From: Bacteroidales bacterium
GTDB lineage: Bacteria; Bacteroidota; Bacteroidia; Bacteroidales; UBA12077
Length of the DNA stretch: 64,000 nucleotides
NCBI GenBank assembly: GCA_003446015.1
Contig: DMBU01000091.1
Span: 1 to 64,000 of the forward strand
Reading direction: 5' to 3'
A model generated the notes under the pieces. That model saw nothing but the letters and a program-made list of their open reading frames with translations. It did no database searches and was not told where the DNA came from. This document shows, in pieces, positions 1 through 9,804 of this stretch. The position numbers were made by a program, and so were the translations under genes. The stretch's first letter is position 1. Every line of letters begins with the position of its first letter.

Positions 1-54
1 ATCTTCCGACCATGACTGGATTAGTTCGTGCCTTTTTTTTATGCTATAACTGCT

Positions 55-462
55 TTAGTATAATTCTTTTTCAGAAAAAAGTTTGGAATATTTTTTATCA
101 GTACCCATTATGTGCTTTAACAACCAGTTCTTAAGAAAAGTTGCAAAATCAATTACGGCTGTTTTATTATCTTTTGAAACTGTAGTTTTAAATCCTTGTA
201 TTTGTTCAATAAACTGATCATGTTCGCCTTTATGTTCCTTAAAACCATTATAGCTATACAATTTCATAAATTTTTCTTCATAAGAAAAATGATAAACCGT
301 ATATTTCTCCAGCTCTTTAATTAAATTCCCAAGAAATTCATCTGTTATTCCTTTATAAAATTCATCATAAAGATTATTTATCATCTCAACCAGCTTTCTG
401 TGCTGATCATCGATTGACGGCACTCCCACAGAGAAGCTATCTTTCCATGTAATAAAACTCAT
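55..462 (-). CDS. Bacteriohemerythrin
   Basis: A 135-residue, all-helical oxygen-binding protein of the bacteriohemerythrin family. It carries a non-haem di-iron centre and probably acts as a cytoplasmic O2 carrier or sensor. All seven iron ligands expected for the family are visible: His21, His58, Glu62, His77, His81, His117 and Asp122. The N-terminal stretch with Trp6, Gly13 and the D-D-Q-H motif is also typical. It is a single domain of normal length with no signal peptide and no fused output domain, so sensing through a partner is possible but not shown. The gene is followed on the left only by 54 bases of window and stands alone upstream. Confidence 0.95.
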   Translation of the reverse strand: MSFITWKDSFSVGVPSIDDQHRKLVEMINNLYDEFYKGITDEFLGNLIKELEKYTVYHFSYEEKFMKLYSYNGFKEHKGEHDQFIEQIQGFKTTVSKDNKTAVIDFATFLKNWLLKHIMGTDKKYSKLFSEKELY

Positions 463-570
463 ACTAATTTTAATTTATGTTTATAAAAACAAAAATATAA
501 AAATATGTATATATATTTATTAATAAAGTGTTAAACTTGATCTAATTATTAAGGGAATGATTTATCTCAC

Positions 571-1920
571 TTATTTCTTATTAAGTGGTTGGTCAACTCC
601 AAGACCATATTTTTTGTCGTTACGTTTTAGCATGTATCCAAAAAACAAACCTAAAAATCCTAATGCTGCAAACATCAATATGGTATAAGTATAATTTAAT
701 GTTTCAGGATTACCCGGATTTGTTTTATCAAGAATAAAACCTGCAATAATTGGGAAACCCCATAGACCCAAATTTTGAATTGAATACATTAATCCATAAG
801 CGGTTCCGATTTGCTTTTCGTCAACTAATTTAACCATAGTCGGCCACATTGCCGCAGGTACTAATGAGAATGAAATACCTAATAATATCATCGGAACGTA
901 TGGAGGGAAATTTGTTAAAGCAAATGTTAAATGAACGATCAGTAATACAAGAGACCCAAATGTCATAACCGAAGCAGCTCTGCCAAGTCGATCAATTAAT
1001 GCCCCGAAAACAGGAGTAAAAATCATAGTTCCTAAAGGCAACAGGGATGTTATTCTTCCACTTACAACATCGGACAACCCAAATTTATTAGTGAAAAAAT
1101 CAGGAGCAAATGCAACAAACGGAAAAACTGCTGAATAAAAAGTAACACATAATAAGGCAATAAAAATATAGGCTCTATTTGTTAAAATATCCCATACATC
1201 AGAAAATTTAAACTTATCTTTTTCAGTTAGTAAAACTTGCTTTTCGTTAACCTCTTTATCGTACTTTATATCAAAAAGCATATAAACGATAAATGCCAGT
1301 AATCCGACGCAAACTAATATTCCGGCAAGCCATACAGCTGTATCAAGTGTTTTACCACCATTTGCTAATACAGGAGATAAATTCAAAGCTGCAAAGGTCC
1401 CAAGTCTTCCAAAGGCCACTTTTAGACCAAATGCGAGAGCCAGATCTTTTCCTTTAAACCATTTTACAAGGATTTTACTTATGACAACAATGCTTGTTTC
1501 AGCTCCTAATCCATAAAAGAATCTACCTAAAAGCATCATTTTTAATTCAGGAGAATAATTAGGTAAAAAGGAACTCATTAAGCCATATCCTAAACCATCC
1601 TGATACAAATCTGATGCTCCATAAGCAGTCAAAACAGCCCCAAAAGCCATAAAGAAAATAAACATAAATCCTGTTCGGCGAATACCTAACTTATCTAAAA
1701 TTACACCTCCAATAACAGCCATCAATAAAAAGGTGTTAGGTATAGAATAGAATGCCACAAATAATCCATACTGAGTATTGGAGAAGCTAAATTCCTGTAC
1801 TAATAATTCCTTTAAAGTTGAGAAGGCATCGTAGAAATAATAATTAACTGATAATATAAATCCTACAAGAATGAGAATCCCCCATCGTAAATATTTTGAT
1901 TCAGAAAACTTCTTTGACAT
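571..1920 (-). CDS. MFS transporter, MFSD1-like (copy 1 of a tandem pair)
   Basis: A 449-residue inner-membrane carrier with about 12 hydrophobic segments and the major facilitator loop after TM2 (GGVILDKLGIRRTG). It shares the overall pattern and several motifs with the next gene, notably the K-W-F-K-G-K block, the A-F-G-R-L-G block after TM5 and a P-A-A-M-W-P segment near TM10, so the two are tandem paralogs. The conserved pieces look most like the MFSD1 branch of MFS, whose animal member carries dipeptides. That substrate cannot be assumed here. The pair is separated by 111 bases that contain a terminator belonging to the upstream copy, so this gene may have its own promoter. Confidence 0.85.
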   Translation of the reverse strand: MSKKFSESKYLRWGILILVGFILSVNYYFYDAFSTLKELLVQEFSFSNTQYGLFVAFYSIPNTFLLMAVIGGVILDKLGIRRTGFMFIFFMAFGAVLTAYGASDLYQDGLGYGLMSSFLPNYSPELKMMLLGRFFYGLGAETSIVVISKILVKWFKGKDLALAFGLKVAFGRLGTFAALNLSPVLANGGKTLDTAVWLAGILVCVGLLAFIVYMLFDIKYDKEVNEKQVLLTEKDKFKFSDVWDILTNRAYIFIALLCVTFYSAVFPFVAFAPDFFTNKFGLSDVVSGRITSLLPLGTMIFTPVFGALIDRLGRAASVMTFGSLVLLIVHLTFALTNFPPYVPMILLGISFSLVPAAMWPTMVKLVDEKQIGTAYGLMYSIQNLGLWGFPIIAGFILDKTNPGNPETLNYTYTILMFAALGFLGLFFGYMLKRNDKKYGLGVDQPLNKK

Positions 1921-1970
1921 AACAGCTGTTTTTTTTAAATTATGTGCTTACAAGTATACAAATAAAAAAT

Positions 1971-2012
1971 AAAAAAGGCCGCCAATCCCGATAAGTATCG
2001 GGAGAGCAGCCC
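1971..2012 (-). terminator. Terminator of the upstream MFS gene, built around a TCCCGA palindrome
   Basis: Read on the minus strand, an outer stem GGCTGC/GCGGCC encloses an inner perfect palindrome (1986-2003, arms TCCCGATA/TATCGGGA), followed by six T. It lies just after the stop codon at 2032. The inner palindrome belongs to the same short family as the ones at 43685 and 43715. Confidence 0.75.
1986..2003. repeat. TCCCGA..TCGGGA micro-palindrome, copy 1
   Basis: An 18-base perfect palindrome in intergenic DNA. Two further members of the same design, with different loops, are present at 43685-43702 and 43715-43733. It is GC-rich against an AT-rich background. Confidence 0.7.
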
Positions 2013-2031
2013 ACAAAAATTTATTAAGAGT

Positions 2032-3426
2032 TTAACTCACCATATTAGGTAATTCTAGTCCGTAACCTTTTTTGCGATCTTCAACTTTAAGTAATAAAGC
2101 AAAAATAAGGGCAAGTAGTCCAAACCCGGTAAAAATCAACATAGGTAATGTATAGTTATAGGTATTTACTGTTAGTCCATCTCTTACAACTTGTCCTGTA
2201 ATACAATATTCTTCAAGTACCCAACCAATTAGTGCAGGAACACCCATTAATCCCCAGTTCTGTACCCAGAAAATTAGAGCGAATGCTGTACCCAATTGTT
2301 TTTCAGGAATAACTTTAGTAACCGAAGGCCACATAGCAGAAGGAACCAATGAGAAACCTACTCCTAAAATCAGTACTAGTATAATAGCTATAATCCAATG
2401 ATGAAGAAATGGAACTGAAAACAAAGCATGAACAGTGATAATTAATAAAGATCCAATGATCATGATGGTTGCACCTTTTCCTTTTCTGTCATACAAGTTT
2501 CCAAAGAAAGGGGTAAGTAAAATAGTCCCAAATGGCAATAAGGAAGGAATTGATCCAGCTAATTCTTCACTAACACCAAACTTGTTAATCATTAAGTCGG
2601 TAGCAAATTTTAAAAATGGGAAAACGGCAGAGTAAAACAACACGCAAAGAAAAGCAATATACCACCAACCCTTGTTTGTAATAATATGAAGGATATCTGA
2701 CATTTTAAATGCATCTTCAGCTAATTCAGCTTCAGTTTTTTGTACTTCAGATGCGTCTAACTTTTTATCCATGAACATATACATAATAAAAGAAAGAAGT
2801 CCGATACAAAGCAAAATTAAACCTAGTAAAATTGGTCTTGAAACATCAGTAACACCAAAAGCTTTTGCAATTGGAACTGAGGTTGCAATGGCTAAACCTG
2901 TTCCTAAACGAGCTGTAGCCATTTCAAGTCCCATAGCTAAAGCAAGTTCTTTACCTTTAAACCACTTATAAATAATTTTAGAAACCGTAATACCTGCAAC
3001 TTCCACTCCTACAGCAAAAATAGCAAATCCTAGTCCTGCAATGAAAACTTGAGCCGGAGCTTCAAACGAAAGAAACTTCCAGGTAATTCCATCAAGTGAA
3101 TGCGTAGAAATAGCCCAAAATTTAATAGCAGTACCAAAAACCATAATAATTGTTGCCATTAAACCAGTAAATCTTACTCCCATTTTATCAAGGATAATAC
3201 CACCTATGATAAGCATTCCCAAGAAAACATTGAACCAACCGTAAGCGCTGTTAAAGAATCCAAAGTCTGAGCTTCCCCAACCTAGTTTTCCTTCAAGTAA
3301 TCCTTTTAAAGGTGCAGCAACATCAGTAAGGAAGTAGCCACAAAGCATTGTAAATGCAACTACAGCAAGAGCTGTCCATCTGGCAACTTTGGAATCTCTT
3401 AGAGTTTCTCTTATTTTTTCAGTCAT
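2032..3426 (-). CDS. MFS transporter, MFSD1-like (copy 2 of a tandem pair)
   Basis: A 464-residue polytopic membrane protein with about 12 predicted transmembrane segments. The TM2-TM3 loop has the MFS signature (GGIILDKMGVRFTG). The K-W-F-K-G-K-E-L-A-L-A-M-G block and the P-S-A-M-W-P-S block match the neighbouring paralog. A soluble loop of about 30 acidic and polar residues lies in the middle between the two six-helix halves, as usual for MFS. Family-level assignment is firm but the substrate is unknown. It is transcribed before the 571-1920 gene on the same strand and ends at its own terminator. Confidence 0.85.
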   Translation of the reverse strand: MTEKIRETLRDSKVARWTALAVVAFTMLCGYFLTDVAAPLKGLLEGKLGWGSSDFGFFNSAYGWFNVFLGMLIIGGIILDKMGVRFTGLMATIIMVFGTAIKFWAISTHSLDGITWKFLSFEAPAQVFIAGLGFAIFAVGVEVAGITVSKIIYKWFKGKELALAMGLEMATARLGTGLAIATSVPIAKAFGVTDVSRPILLGLILLCIGLLSFIMYMFMDKKLDASEVQKTEAELAEDAFKMSDILHIITNKGWWYIAFLCVLFYSAVFPFLKFATDLMINKFGVSEELAGSIPSLLPFGTILLTPFFGNLYDRKGKGATIMIIGSLLIITVHALFSVPFLHHWIIAIILVLILGVGFSLVPSAMWPSVTKVIPEKQLGTAFALIFWVQNWGLMGVPALIGWVLEEYCITGQVVRDGLTVNTYNYTLPMLIFTGFGLLALIFALLLKVEDRKKGYGLELPNMVS

Positions 3427-3563
3427 AATTATGTAATTAGATTATTAATTTTCAAAAACATCTTGCGAATATAAAATAATTCGAGATTTAAAAAAATGAT
3501 TTAATCCAATTAAAGAAGTAAATAATTAAAATCTTTTCAAAAAACTGTTCATAACATTCTCAA

Positions 3564-3590
3564 ACGAAAAAAGCCGGCATATGCCGACTT
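3564..3590 (-). terminator. Terminator of the SPOR lipoprotein gene
   Basis: On the minus strand a GTCGGCAT/ATGCCGGC hairpin is followed by six T. It lies 25 bases after the stop codon of the SPOR-domain gene. Confidence 0.85.
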
Positions 3591-3614
3591 ATATATTACT
3601 ATGTTAAATTTTAA

Positions 3615-4067
3615 TTATTCTCTGATATAAATCCAGGAAGTTGGTTCAATAGCTTCGCGAGCTTTTCCTAACTCTGCAACAGCTTCTCTCCACGATTTAA
3701 AAGCACCAATACTTACCATTTGAAATTGATAACTATTTGTTAATAACTCTGTCTGGTAACCTTTTTTGCCAATATAATCATTATAAGCAGTTGCATATTT
3801 AGGTGTTTTAAAACTGCCAACTATGATATGAAATTTATATAATTTTCTTCGTTCTTCTTCTGCTTTTCTTATAGCTTCCTGTTTTGCCTGCTCTTCTTTT
3901 TGTTTTTTAATTTTAAGGGCTTGTGCAGCTTTCTGTGCTTTTTCTGTGCTATCTTTTTTCAATTGTTCTACCCTGGCAGCTTCTTCAGCACGTTTCTTTT
4001 TACCAAACATATTACATCCTGAACTAAGGACTACCAGCAAACTTAATACTACAATTATACTTCTCAT
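3615..4067 (-). CDS. SPOR-domain lipoprotein
   Basis: A 150-residue secreted lipoprotein. Residues 1-18 form a signal peptide ending in the lipobox L-S-S-G-C with Cys18 as the lipidated residue. Residues 24-75 are a highly charged Lys/Glu/Ala-rich helix, probably a coiled-coil stalk. Residues 78-150 match the SPOR fold (FHIIVGSFKTPKYA at the start, MVSIGAFKSWREA later), which binds denuded peptidoglycan glycans, often at division sites. A role at the septum or in wall anchoring is inferred from the family. Single gene with its own terminator. Confidence 0.88.
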   Translation of the reverse strand: MRSIIVVLSLLVVLSSGCNMFGKKKRAEEAARVEQLKKDSTEKAQKAAQALKIKKQKEEQAKQEAIRKAEEERRKLYKFHIIVGSFKTPKYATAYNDYIGKKGYQTELLTNSYQFQMVSIGAFKSWREAVAELGKAREAIEPTSWIYIRE

Positions 4068-4295
4068 AAAATAAAGATTAAAGTTAATTTTGAGTTATAA
4101 TACAAAGATATATAAAAATACCAATGAGAATCAAGAATATTTGATATAAAAATCTGAATCTAAAATATTTATGCAATAAAGTTAAAATACATTTTAATAC
4201 CGTCTGTTGCAACAAGCTGATAATCTGATATTTAAAATAAGTCCATTAGAATAAAAAATAGAAGTTAATATATTTTTAATGTTTTTTTTTAACTT

Positions 4296-6224
4296 GTGAA
4301 ATCAAAATTTAACGCAAATAAGATGACAAGCATAATTGATCTTTTCGAGAAAAGTGTTGGTAAATACTCTGATAATCCGTTTTTATGGGAGAAAAAAACA
4401 ACTAAATATGAAACATTAACTTACAAGGATGTTTTAGAACAAACCAGAATACTGGCAGCGGGTTTAATGAGTTTAAATGTAAAAAAAGAAGATAGAATCG
4501 CCCTTTTATCCGAAGGGAGAAATTATTGGGTAATAAGCGAACTTGCAATTTTATATACGGGAGCAATAAATGTACCTTTATCTGTAAAACTTGATGCTGG
4601 TACAGATTTGCGATTCAGACTTGAACATTCGGGAACAAAAATGATCATTGTTTCAAATGCCCAAGCTCAAAAAATTAAACAAATTAAAAACGAATTACCC
4701 GAACTGGAAAAGATTATTTATCTTGATCCTCAGGATAATTATGAAAAAAACGAAATTTTTATTGATGATGTTTTTGCATTAGGAACTAAGTATTTAAAGA
4801 CAAATAGTGCTGATTTTGAAAAAGCAAAATCAGAAGTTAAACCAAACGATCTGGCTAATATAAGTTATACTTCAGGAACTACAGCCGATCCAAAAGGGAT
4901 TATGTTAACACACCGAAATTATACAGCTAATGTTGAACAGGCTTGCAGTTTAATGGATATTCCCGAATATTATAAAACTTTATTAATTCTCCCCCTGGAT
5001 CATTCTTTTGCACATACAGCAGGCATATACAGTTTTATGGCTTATGGTGCAAGCCTTGCTTTTGTTCAATCAGGAAAAACTGCAATGGAAACATTAAAGA
5101 ATATTCCTCAAAATATTAAAGAAATTAAACCTAATATCCTGTTAAGTGTACCTGCTCTTGCTAAAAATTTCAAAAAGAATATTGAAAAAGGAATTCAGGA
5201 TAAAGGAGCCACAGCAGAGAAATTATTCAATTTTGCTTTAAATCTTTCTTATAGTTACAATAAAGAAGGTTTTAATAAAGGTGGCCTTTTGCATCTTTGG
5301 AAAAAACCATTGATGAATCTTTTTGATAAAATTTTATTTAGTAAGATTCGCGAAGGATTTGGAGGGGAAATAAGATTCTTTATAGGAGGAGGAGCTTTAT
5401 TGGATATTGACTTACAGAGATTTTATTACGCAATTGGGATGCCCATGTTTCAGGGTTATGGATTATCAGAATCGGCACCGATTATTTCATCTAACTCAAT
5501 GAAAAGGCATAAACTTGGCTCATCAGGCTATCTGGTTTCAAATCTTGATCTTAAAATTTGTGATGATGATGGAAATGAACTTCCTGTTGGTGAAAAAGGA
5601 GAAATTATTTGTCGTGGGGAGAATATCATGGTTGGCTATTGGAAAAATGAAAAAGCTACCAGTGAAACTTTAAAAGATGGATGGCTTCATACCGGAGATA
5701 TGGGATACATGGATAAAGACGGATTTCTTTATGTACTTGGTCGATTTAAAAGCTTATTAATTGGAAATGACGGTGAAAAATACAGCCCTGAATCTATTGA
5801 AGAAGCTTTGATTGAACAATCTAAATTTATTGATCAGTGTATGCTCTTTAACGAACAAAGTCCTTATACCGTTGGGTTAATTGTTCCAAGAAAAGAAGCT
5901 CTTAAGAAGTATGTGTCAGAACAGAACTTGACTATTCATTCAGTTGAAGGGAAAAAACTAGCACTTCAGAAAATTCAAGAAGAAATTGATGAATATAAAA
6001 AAGGTGGAAAATACGAAGGAGAGTTCCCTGAACGTTGGCTCCCCGCCGCAACGGCCATAATAAATGAAGCTTTTTCTGAAGAAAATAAATTAATAAATTC
6101 AACATTAAAAATGGTTCGAGGAAAAATTATTGAATATCATAAAGAAAGATTAGAATACTTATTTACTCCTGAAGCTAAAGAAATAATAAATATTAAGAAC
6201 CTCGAAGAAATTTCAAAATTCTAG
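4296..6224 (+). CDS. Long-chain fatty acid-CoA ligase (AMP-binding)
   Basis: A 642-residue adenylate-forming enzyme that activates a fatty acid with ATP and transfers it to CoA. Visible motifs are the P-loop-like Y-T-S-G-T-T-A-D-P-K-G near residue 195 (the usual Gly after T-T is Ala), G-Y-G-L-S-E-S near 390, and W-L-H-T-G-D-M-G followed by G-R-F-K near 465-485. Length fits bacterial long-chain acyl-CoA synthetases. The start shown is a GTG at 4296. An ATG at 4323 (residue 10) is an equally plausible start because no ribosome binding site decides between them. It stands alone and ends at a clear terminator at 6232-6259. Confidence 0.92.
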   Translation: MKSKFNANKMTSIIDLFEKSVGKYSDNPFLWEKKTTKYETLTYKDVLEQTRILAAGLMSLNVKKEDRIALLSEGRNYWVISELAILYTGAINVPLSVKLDAGTDLRFRLEHSGTKMIIVSNAQAQKIKQIKNELPELEKIIYLDPQDNYEKNEIFIDDVFALGTKYLKTNSADFEKAKSEVKPNDLANISYTSGTTADPKGIMLTHRNYTANVEQACSLMDIPEYYKTLLILPLDHSFAHTAGIYSFMAYGASLAFVQSGKTAMETLKNIPQNIKEIKPNILLSVPALAKNFKKNIEKGIQDKGATAEKLFNFALNLSYSYNKEGFNKGGLLHLWKKPLMNLFDKILFSKIREGFGGEIRFFIGGGALLDIDLQRFYYAIGMPMFQGYGLSESAPIISSNSMKRHKLGSSGYLVSNLDLKICDDDGNELPVGEKGEIICRGENIMVGYWKNEKATSETLKDGWLHTGDMGYMDKDGFLYVLGRFKSLLIGNDGEKYSPESIEEALIEQSKFIDQCMLFNEQSPYTVGLIVPRKEALKKYVSEQNLTIHSVEGKKLALQKIQEEIDEYKKGGKYEGEFPERWLPAATAIINEAFSEENKLINSTLKMVRGKIIEYHKERLEYLFTPEAKEIINIKNLEEISKF

Positions 6225-6231
6225 TTCCTAC

Positions 6232-6259
6232 AAAGCCTGGAGAAAATTCCAGGCTTTTA
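6232..6259 (+). terminator. Terminator of the acyl-CoA ligase gene
   Basis: An AAGCCTGG/CCAGGCTT stem with an eight-base loop and a short T run, immediately after the stop codon at 6224. Confidence 0.85.
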
Positions 6260-6378
6260 CACCTTTCAGCTTATCTTTATTCGATCAATTTTTACAAAAT
6301 TTTCTTTCTAACAGGGCACGTATCATTATTTTTTAGTAACTTATCCAACTATTCTGAAACCATCTAAATCCTTTATTT

Positions 6379-9300
6379 ATGTTTTCGAATTTAAGAATTA
6401 CAGTTTTTACTTTTATACTGGTTGCTTGTTCTTCTTACCTCTTTTCACAAGACGGAACTCCTTTTATAACTCATTTTAAAGAATGTAAAGAAATTGAAAC
6501 ACAAAATTGGTCTATTAGTCAGGATAACCAAAACATCATGTTATTTGCAAATCGTAAAGGCATTCTCATTTTTGATGGGCAACATTGGGAAATAGTCAAA
6601 CTTCCTTTTATTCCATTTGCACTTAATAAAAGTCCATACGATAATAAAGTATATGTTGGTGCAAATAACAACTATGGTTATCTGGAAAGAAATACTAAAG
6701 GCTTAATCGAGTACAAATCATTAAAGAAAGATTCATCTGAAATTGGAATTGTATCGAAAATAATTTTTACCGACACAACGATTTTCTTTTATGGGGAGCA
6801 AACAATAACTCGTCAGCTAATGAATAATCCTGACAGCTACAAAAGATGGGAGTCGAAAGATTCAGGGTATTTTACCGGTATGTTTAACAATCAAAAAAAT
6901 ACATTTATTAATGTTGCAGGTAAAGGTTTGTACAGACTGGAAAGCGATACACTCTTCCCTATTGTAACCGGGTTTTACACTGAAAACAGCGAGATTCTTT
7001 TTAGCTTACCTTACAATAAAACGAGAGTTTTAGTTGGCACTGATAATAGTGAATTATATACTTTCGATGGAATAAAATATTATAATTATGATATAAACGA
7101 TGAAGGTTATTTGAAAGAAAGTATTTTGGCCGATGGGCAAATAATTTCGGACACATTATATGCATTCGGAACGTTATACGGTGGTATTGAGATAGTAAAT
7201 AAAAAATCAGGAAAAATTGTTTATACAGTTAATTATCAAAACGGACTTCCTGATGACGAAATTTATGCCCTTGGACTCGATAATAATAATGGGTTATGGG
7301 TGTCACATGAATTTGGTGTTAGTAGGGTAGATTTTAATTTACCCATTAGAAATTACTCAACCTATCCGGGATTAAAGGGGAATCTTATTTCTACATTATG
7401 GCATAACAATGAATTATATGTTTCAACAAACGAAGGAGTATTTTATCTTTCTGAAGTTAAAGATTATAACGAAGTTGATGTATGGGTCAAATCAAGCCCT
7501 GCCATTCAAAAATCAGGAAAAAATATAAGTTCTCAAAATGATCAGAAAAAAGAGCCTGAAACTAAAAAACCAGCAAGAAAACTATTCTCAAGATTCTTTA
7601 ATAAAAGAGATGAATCTTCAAAAGCAACAGAAAATGAAGAAATAGAAGCAACTACAAAAGAGTCCGCATCAAAACCAAGATATGTTAAAAAAACTGTTAG
7701 CAAATTAAAAGCAATAAACCATATCTATAAAAAAGTTGAAGGTCTAAATGAAAAATGCACCCAATTGGTATCAACTAAACATGGAATTTTGGTTGCCTCG
7801 AACAATGGTCTTTATCATATCGAAAGGCATAAAGCTTCAAAAATTGTAAGCAACAGGTATATCAACCAAATATCAAACCTTACTGATAAGAATAGCTATT
7901 TTATTGCAACAAATAATGGTTTGTTTTCTATTGTTTATGAAAAAAAGAAGTGGCAGCCTGAATATAATTTTATAGATTTCACAGAACCAGTTTATACTGT
8001 AACTATTTTAAACAAAAATCATGCATGGTTGGGAAGTGATAACTCAATTTATTCTTTTTCAATTGATTCTATCGGGAATCCTGAAGATTTAAAAAACTAC
8101 AGGGCTAAAACCAGTTTCCCTGAAATTTATAAATTGGATTATATTAACGACACTTTATTTTTATTTCTTGAATCGGGATTATTTTATCTTAATCCAAAAT
8201 CAGATTCAATTGTTAAATACAAAACTGATTTTCTGAATTCCGAGTCGAATTTTAGGTTTGGTTTATATCAACCAGGATTACCTTGGATAAAAGATGGCAA
8301 CAATTGGATTTGTTTTAATTCAACTAATAAGTGGTCGGATCAGGAGATATCTTTTTTTAAACTTTTTGATGATATTTCTTCAATTATTTCAGACGATAAT
8401 CAGAATTTATGGATTATAAACAATAATAATCAGTTGTATAAGATAGATCATTCAAAATTCAGATATATAACACCTGATTTTAATGTATTCTTTAATAAGA
8501 TTAAAAACGAAAAAGAAATTCTGTTTGATCTTTCTGATTCGAAATTTGATCCTGAAAATAATGCTATTTATGTCCGGATTATTGCTCCTTATTATGTTAA
8601 GAAAAATTCAACACAGTATCAATATTTTGTTGAAGGCTTAATGAACGATTGGTCTGTGTGGAGTACAAATCAAGATGTTAACTTAATTGTAGAATCAGGA
8701 AACTACACGCTACATGTAAGAGCAAAAGATATATGGGGCAACAGGAGTGAAATTAAGTCATTAAAATTTATTATTGAACCACCATTTACTGAGAGTAAAA
8801 TATTTTATATCCTAATTGGTATTATAATAATTGTATTGTTTCTATTTATTTCAAAAATCAGAGAACGTAAGTTGCAATATGATAATAAGATATTAGAACA
8901 AAAAGTAAAAGAACGTACGATAGAAATACAAGAAAAAGCAGAAGAAATTGAAGTGCAACGCGACGAAATAACCATTCAGCGTGATGAGATATTAACTCAA
9001 AAAGAGGAAATTACCGCCAGTATAACTTATGCTAAACGAATCCAAAATGCAGTTTTACCTTTAAAAGATCATTTTGAAAAAGCTTTTAGTGATCACTTTA
9101 TTTTATTTAAACCAAGAGATATTGTTAGTGGAGACTTTTACTGGATTGCTGAAGATAAAGACAAACTCTATTTCACTGCTGCCGATTGCACAGGTCACGG
9201 TGTTCCGGGAGCTTTTATGAGTATGCTGGGAATTTCGTCGTTAAATGAAATTTATGGTAACGAAAACAATGGAATTACAGCTAACAGGATACTTAATCTC

Positions 9301-9762
9301 TTGCGTGAAAAGATAAAATTCTCGTTACATCAAACCGGGAAAGAAGGTGAAAATAAAGATGGAATGGATATGGCGATGTGCATATACCATAAAAATAAAA
9401 ATTTACTTGAATATGCAGGAGCGTATAATCCTTTATATTTAATTAGAGATTGTGAGTTGCAAGAATATAAAGCCGACAGAATGCCTATCGGAATATACCA
9501 TGTAGAAAAAGACACATTCACAAATCACGAGATAAAAATTAAGAAGGGTGATATTATTTATATATTCTCAGATGGCTTTGTTGATCAGTTTGGAGGACCT
9601 GCACAAACAAAATTTAAAAGCATGAATTTGAAAAAACTATTGCTGGAGATCTGTAATAAACCAATGGAGAATCAAAAAGAAATTCTGGAAGAACGTTTTA
9701 ATAAATGGAAAGGTAACTTGGATCAAATTGACGACATCATATTTATAGGAATAAAATTCTAA
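6379..9762 (+). CDS. Beta-propeller sensor with SpoIIE/PP2C-type phosphatase output
   Basis: An 1127-residue membrane-anchored signalling protein. It has a signal peptide (residues 1-23), then two-component-regulator-type propeller repeats to about residue 720, interrupted by a charged low-complexity insert at about 375-440. A Y_Y_Y-like Ig domain follows at about 725-800 and one transmembrane helix at about 807-826. Then come a coiled coil (830-890) and a SpoIIE phosphatase domain (about 910-1127). The phosphatase shows the metal-site motifs SGDFYW, ADCTGHGVPGAFM, KDGMDMA and FSDGFVDQFGG. In Bacteroidota this propeller/Y_Y_Y sensor usually drives a histidine kinase or HTH domain. Here the output is a Ser/Thr phosphatase closely resembling those at 57114 and 58379, which suggests it feeds the same kind of partner-switching circuit. 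The ligand is unknown. Confidence 0.92.
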   Translation: MFSNLRITVFTFILVACSSYLFSQDGTPFITHFKECKEIETQNWSISQDNQNIMLFANRKGILIFDGQHWEIVKLPFIPFALNKSPYDNKVYVGANNNYGYLERNTKGLIEYKSLKKDSSEIGIVSKIIFTDTTIFFYGEQTITRQLMNNPDSYKRWESKDSGYFTGMFNNQKNTFINVAGKGLYRLESDTLFPIVTGFYTENSEILFSLPYNKTRVLVGTDNSELYTFDGIKYYNYDINDEGYLKESILADGQIISDTLYAFGTLYGGIEIVNKKSGKIVYTVNYQNGLPDDEIYALGLDNNNGLWVSHEFGVSRVDFNLPIRNYSTYPGLKGNLISTLWHNNELYVSTNEGVFYLSEVKDYNEVDVWVKSSPAIQKSGKNISSQNDQKKEPETKKPARKLFSRFFNKRDESSKATENEEIEATTKESASKPRYVKKTVSKLKAINHIYKKVEGLNEKCTQLVSTKHGILVASNNGLYHIERHKASKIVSNRYINQISNLTDKNSYFIATNNGLFSIVYEKKKWQPEYNFIDFTEPVYTVTILNKNHAWLGSDNSIYSFSIDSIGNPEDLKNYRAKTSFPEIYKLDYINDTLFLFLESGLFYLNPKSDSIVKYKTDFLNSESNFRFGLYQPGLPWIKDGNNWICFNSTNKWSDQEISFFKLFDDISSIISDDNQNLWIINNNNQLYKIDHSKFRYITPDFNVFFNKIKNEKEILFDLSDSKFDPENNAIYVRIIAPYYVKKNSTQYQYFVEGLMNDWSVWSTNQDVNLIVESGNYTLHVRAKDIWGNRSEIKSLKFIIEPPFTESKIFYILIGIIIIVLFLFISKIRERKLQYDNKILEQKVKERTIEIQEKAEEIEVQRDEITIQRDEILTQKEEITASITYAKRIQNAVLPLKDHFEKAFSDHFILFKPRDIVSGDFYWIAEDKDKLYFTAADCTGHGVPGAFMSMLGISSLNEIYGNENNGITANRILNLLREKIKFSLHQTGKEGENKDGMDMAMCIYHKNKNLLEYAGAYNPLYLIRDCELQEYKADRMPIGIYHVEKDTFTNHEIKIKKGDIIYIFSDGFVDQFGGPAQTKFKSMNLKKLLLEICNKPMENQKEILEERFNKWKGNLDQIDDIIFIGIKF

Positions 9763-9804
9763 TTAAAAGAGTTGTCCTCATTTAATATTCACGAATTAAT
9801 ACTT

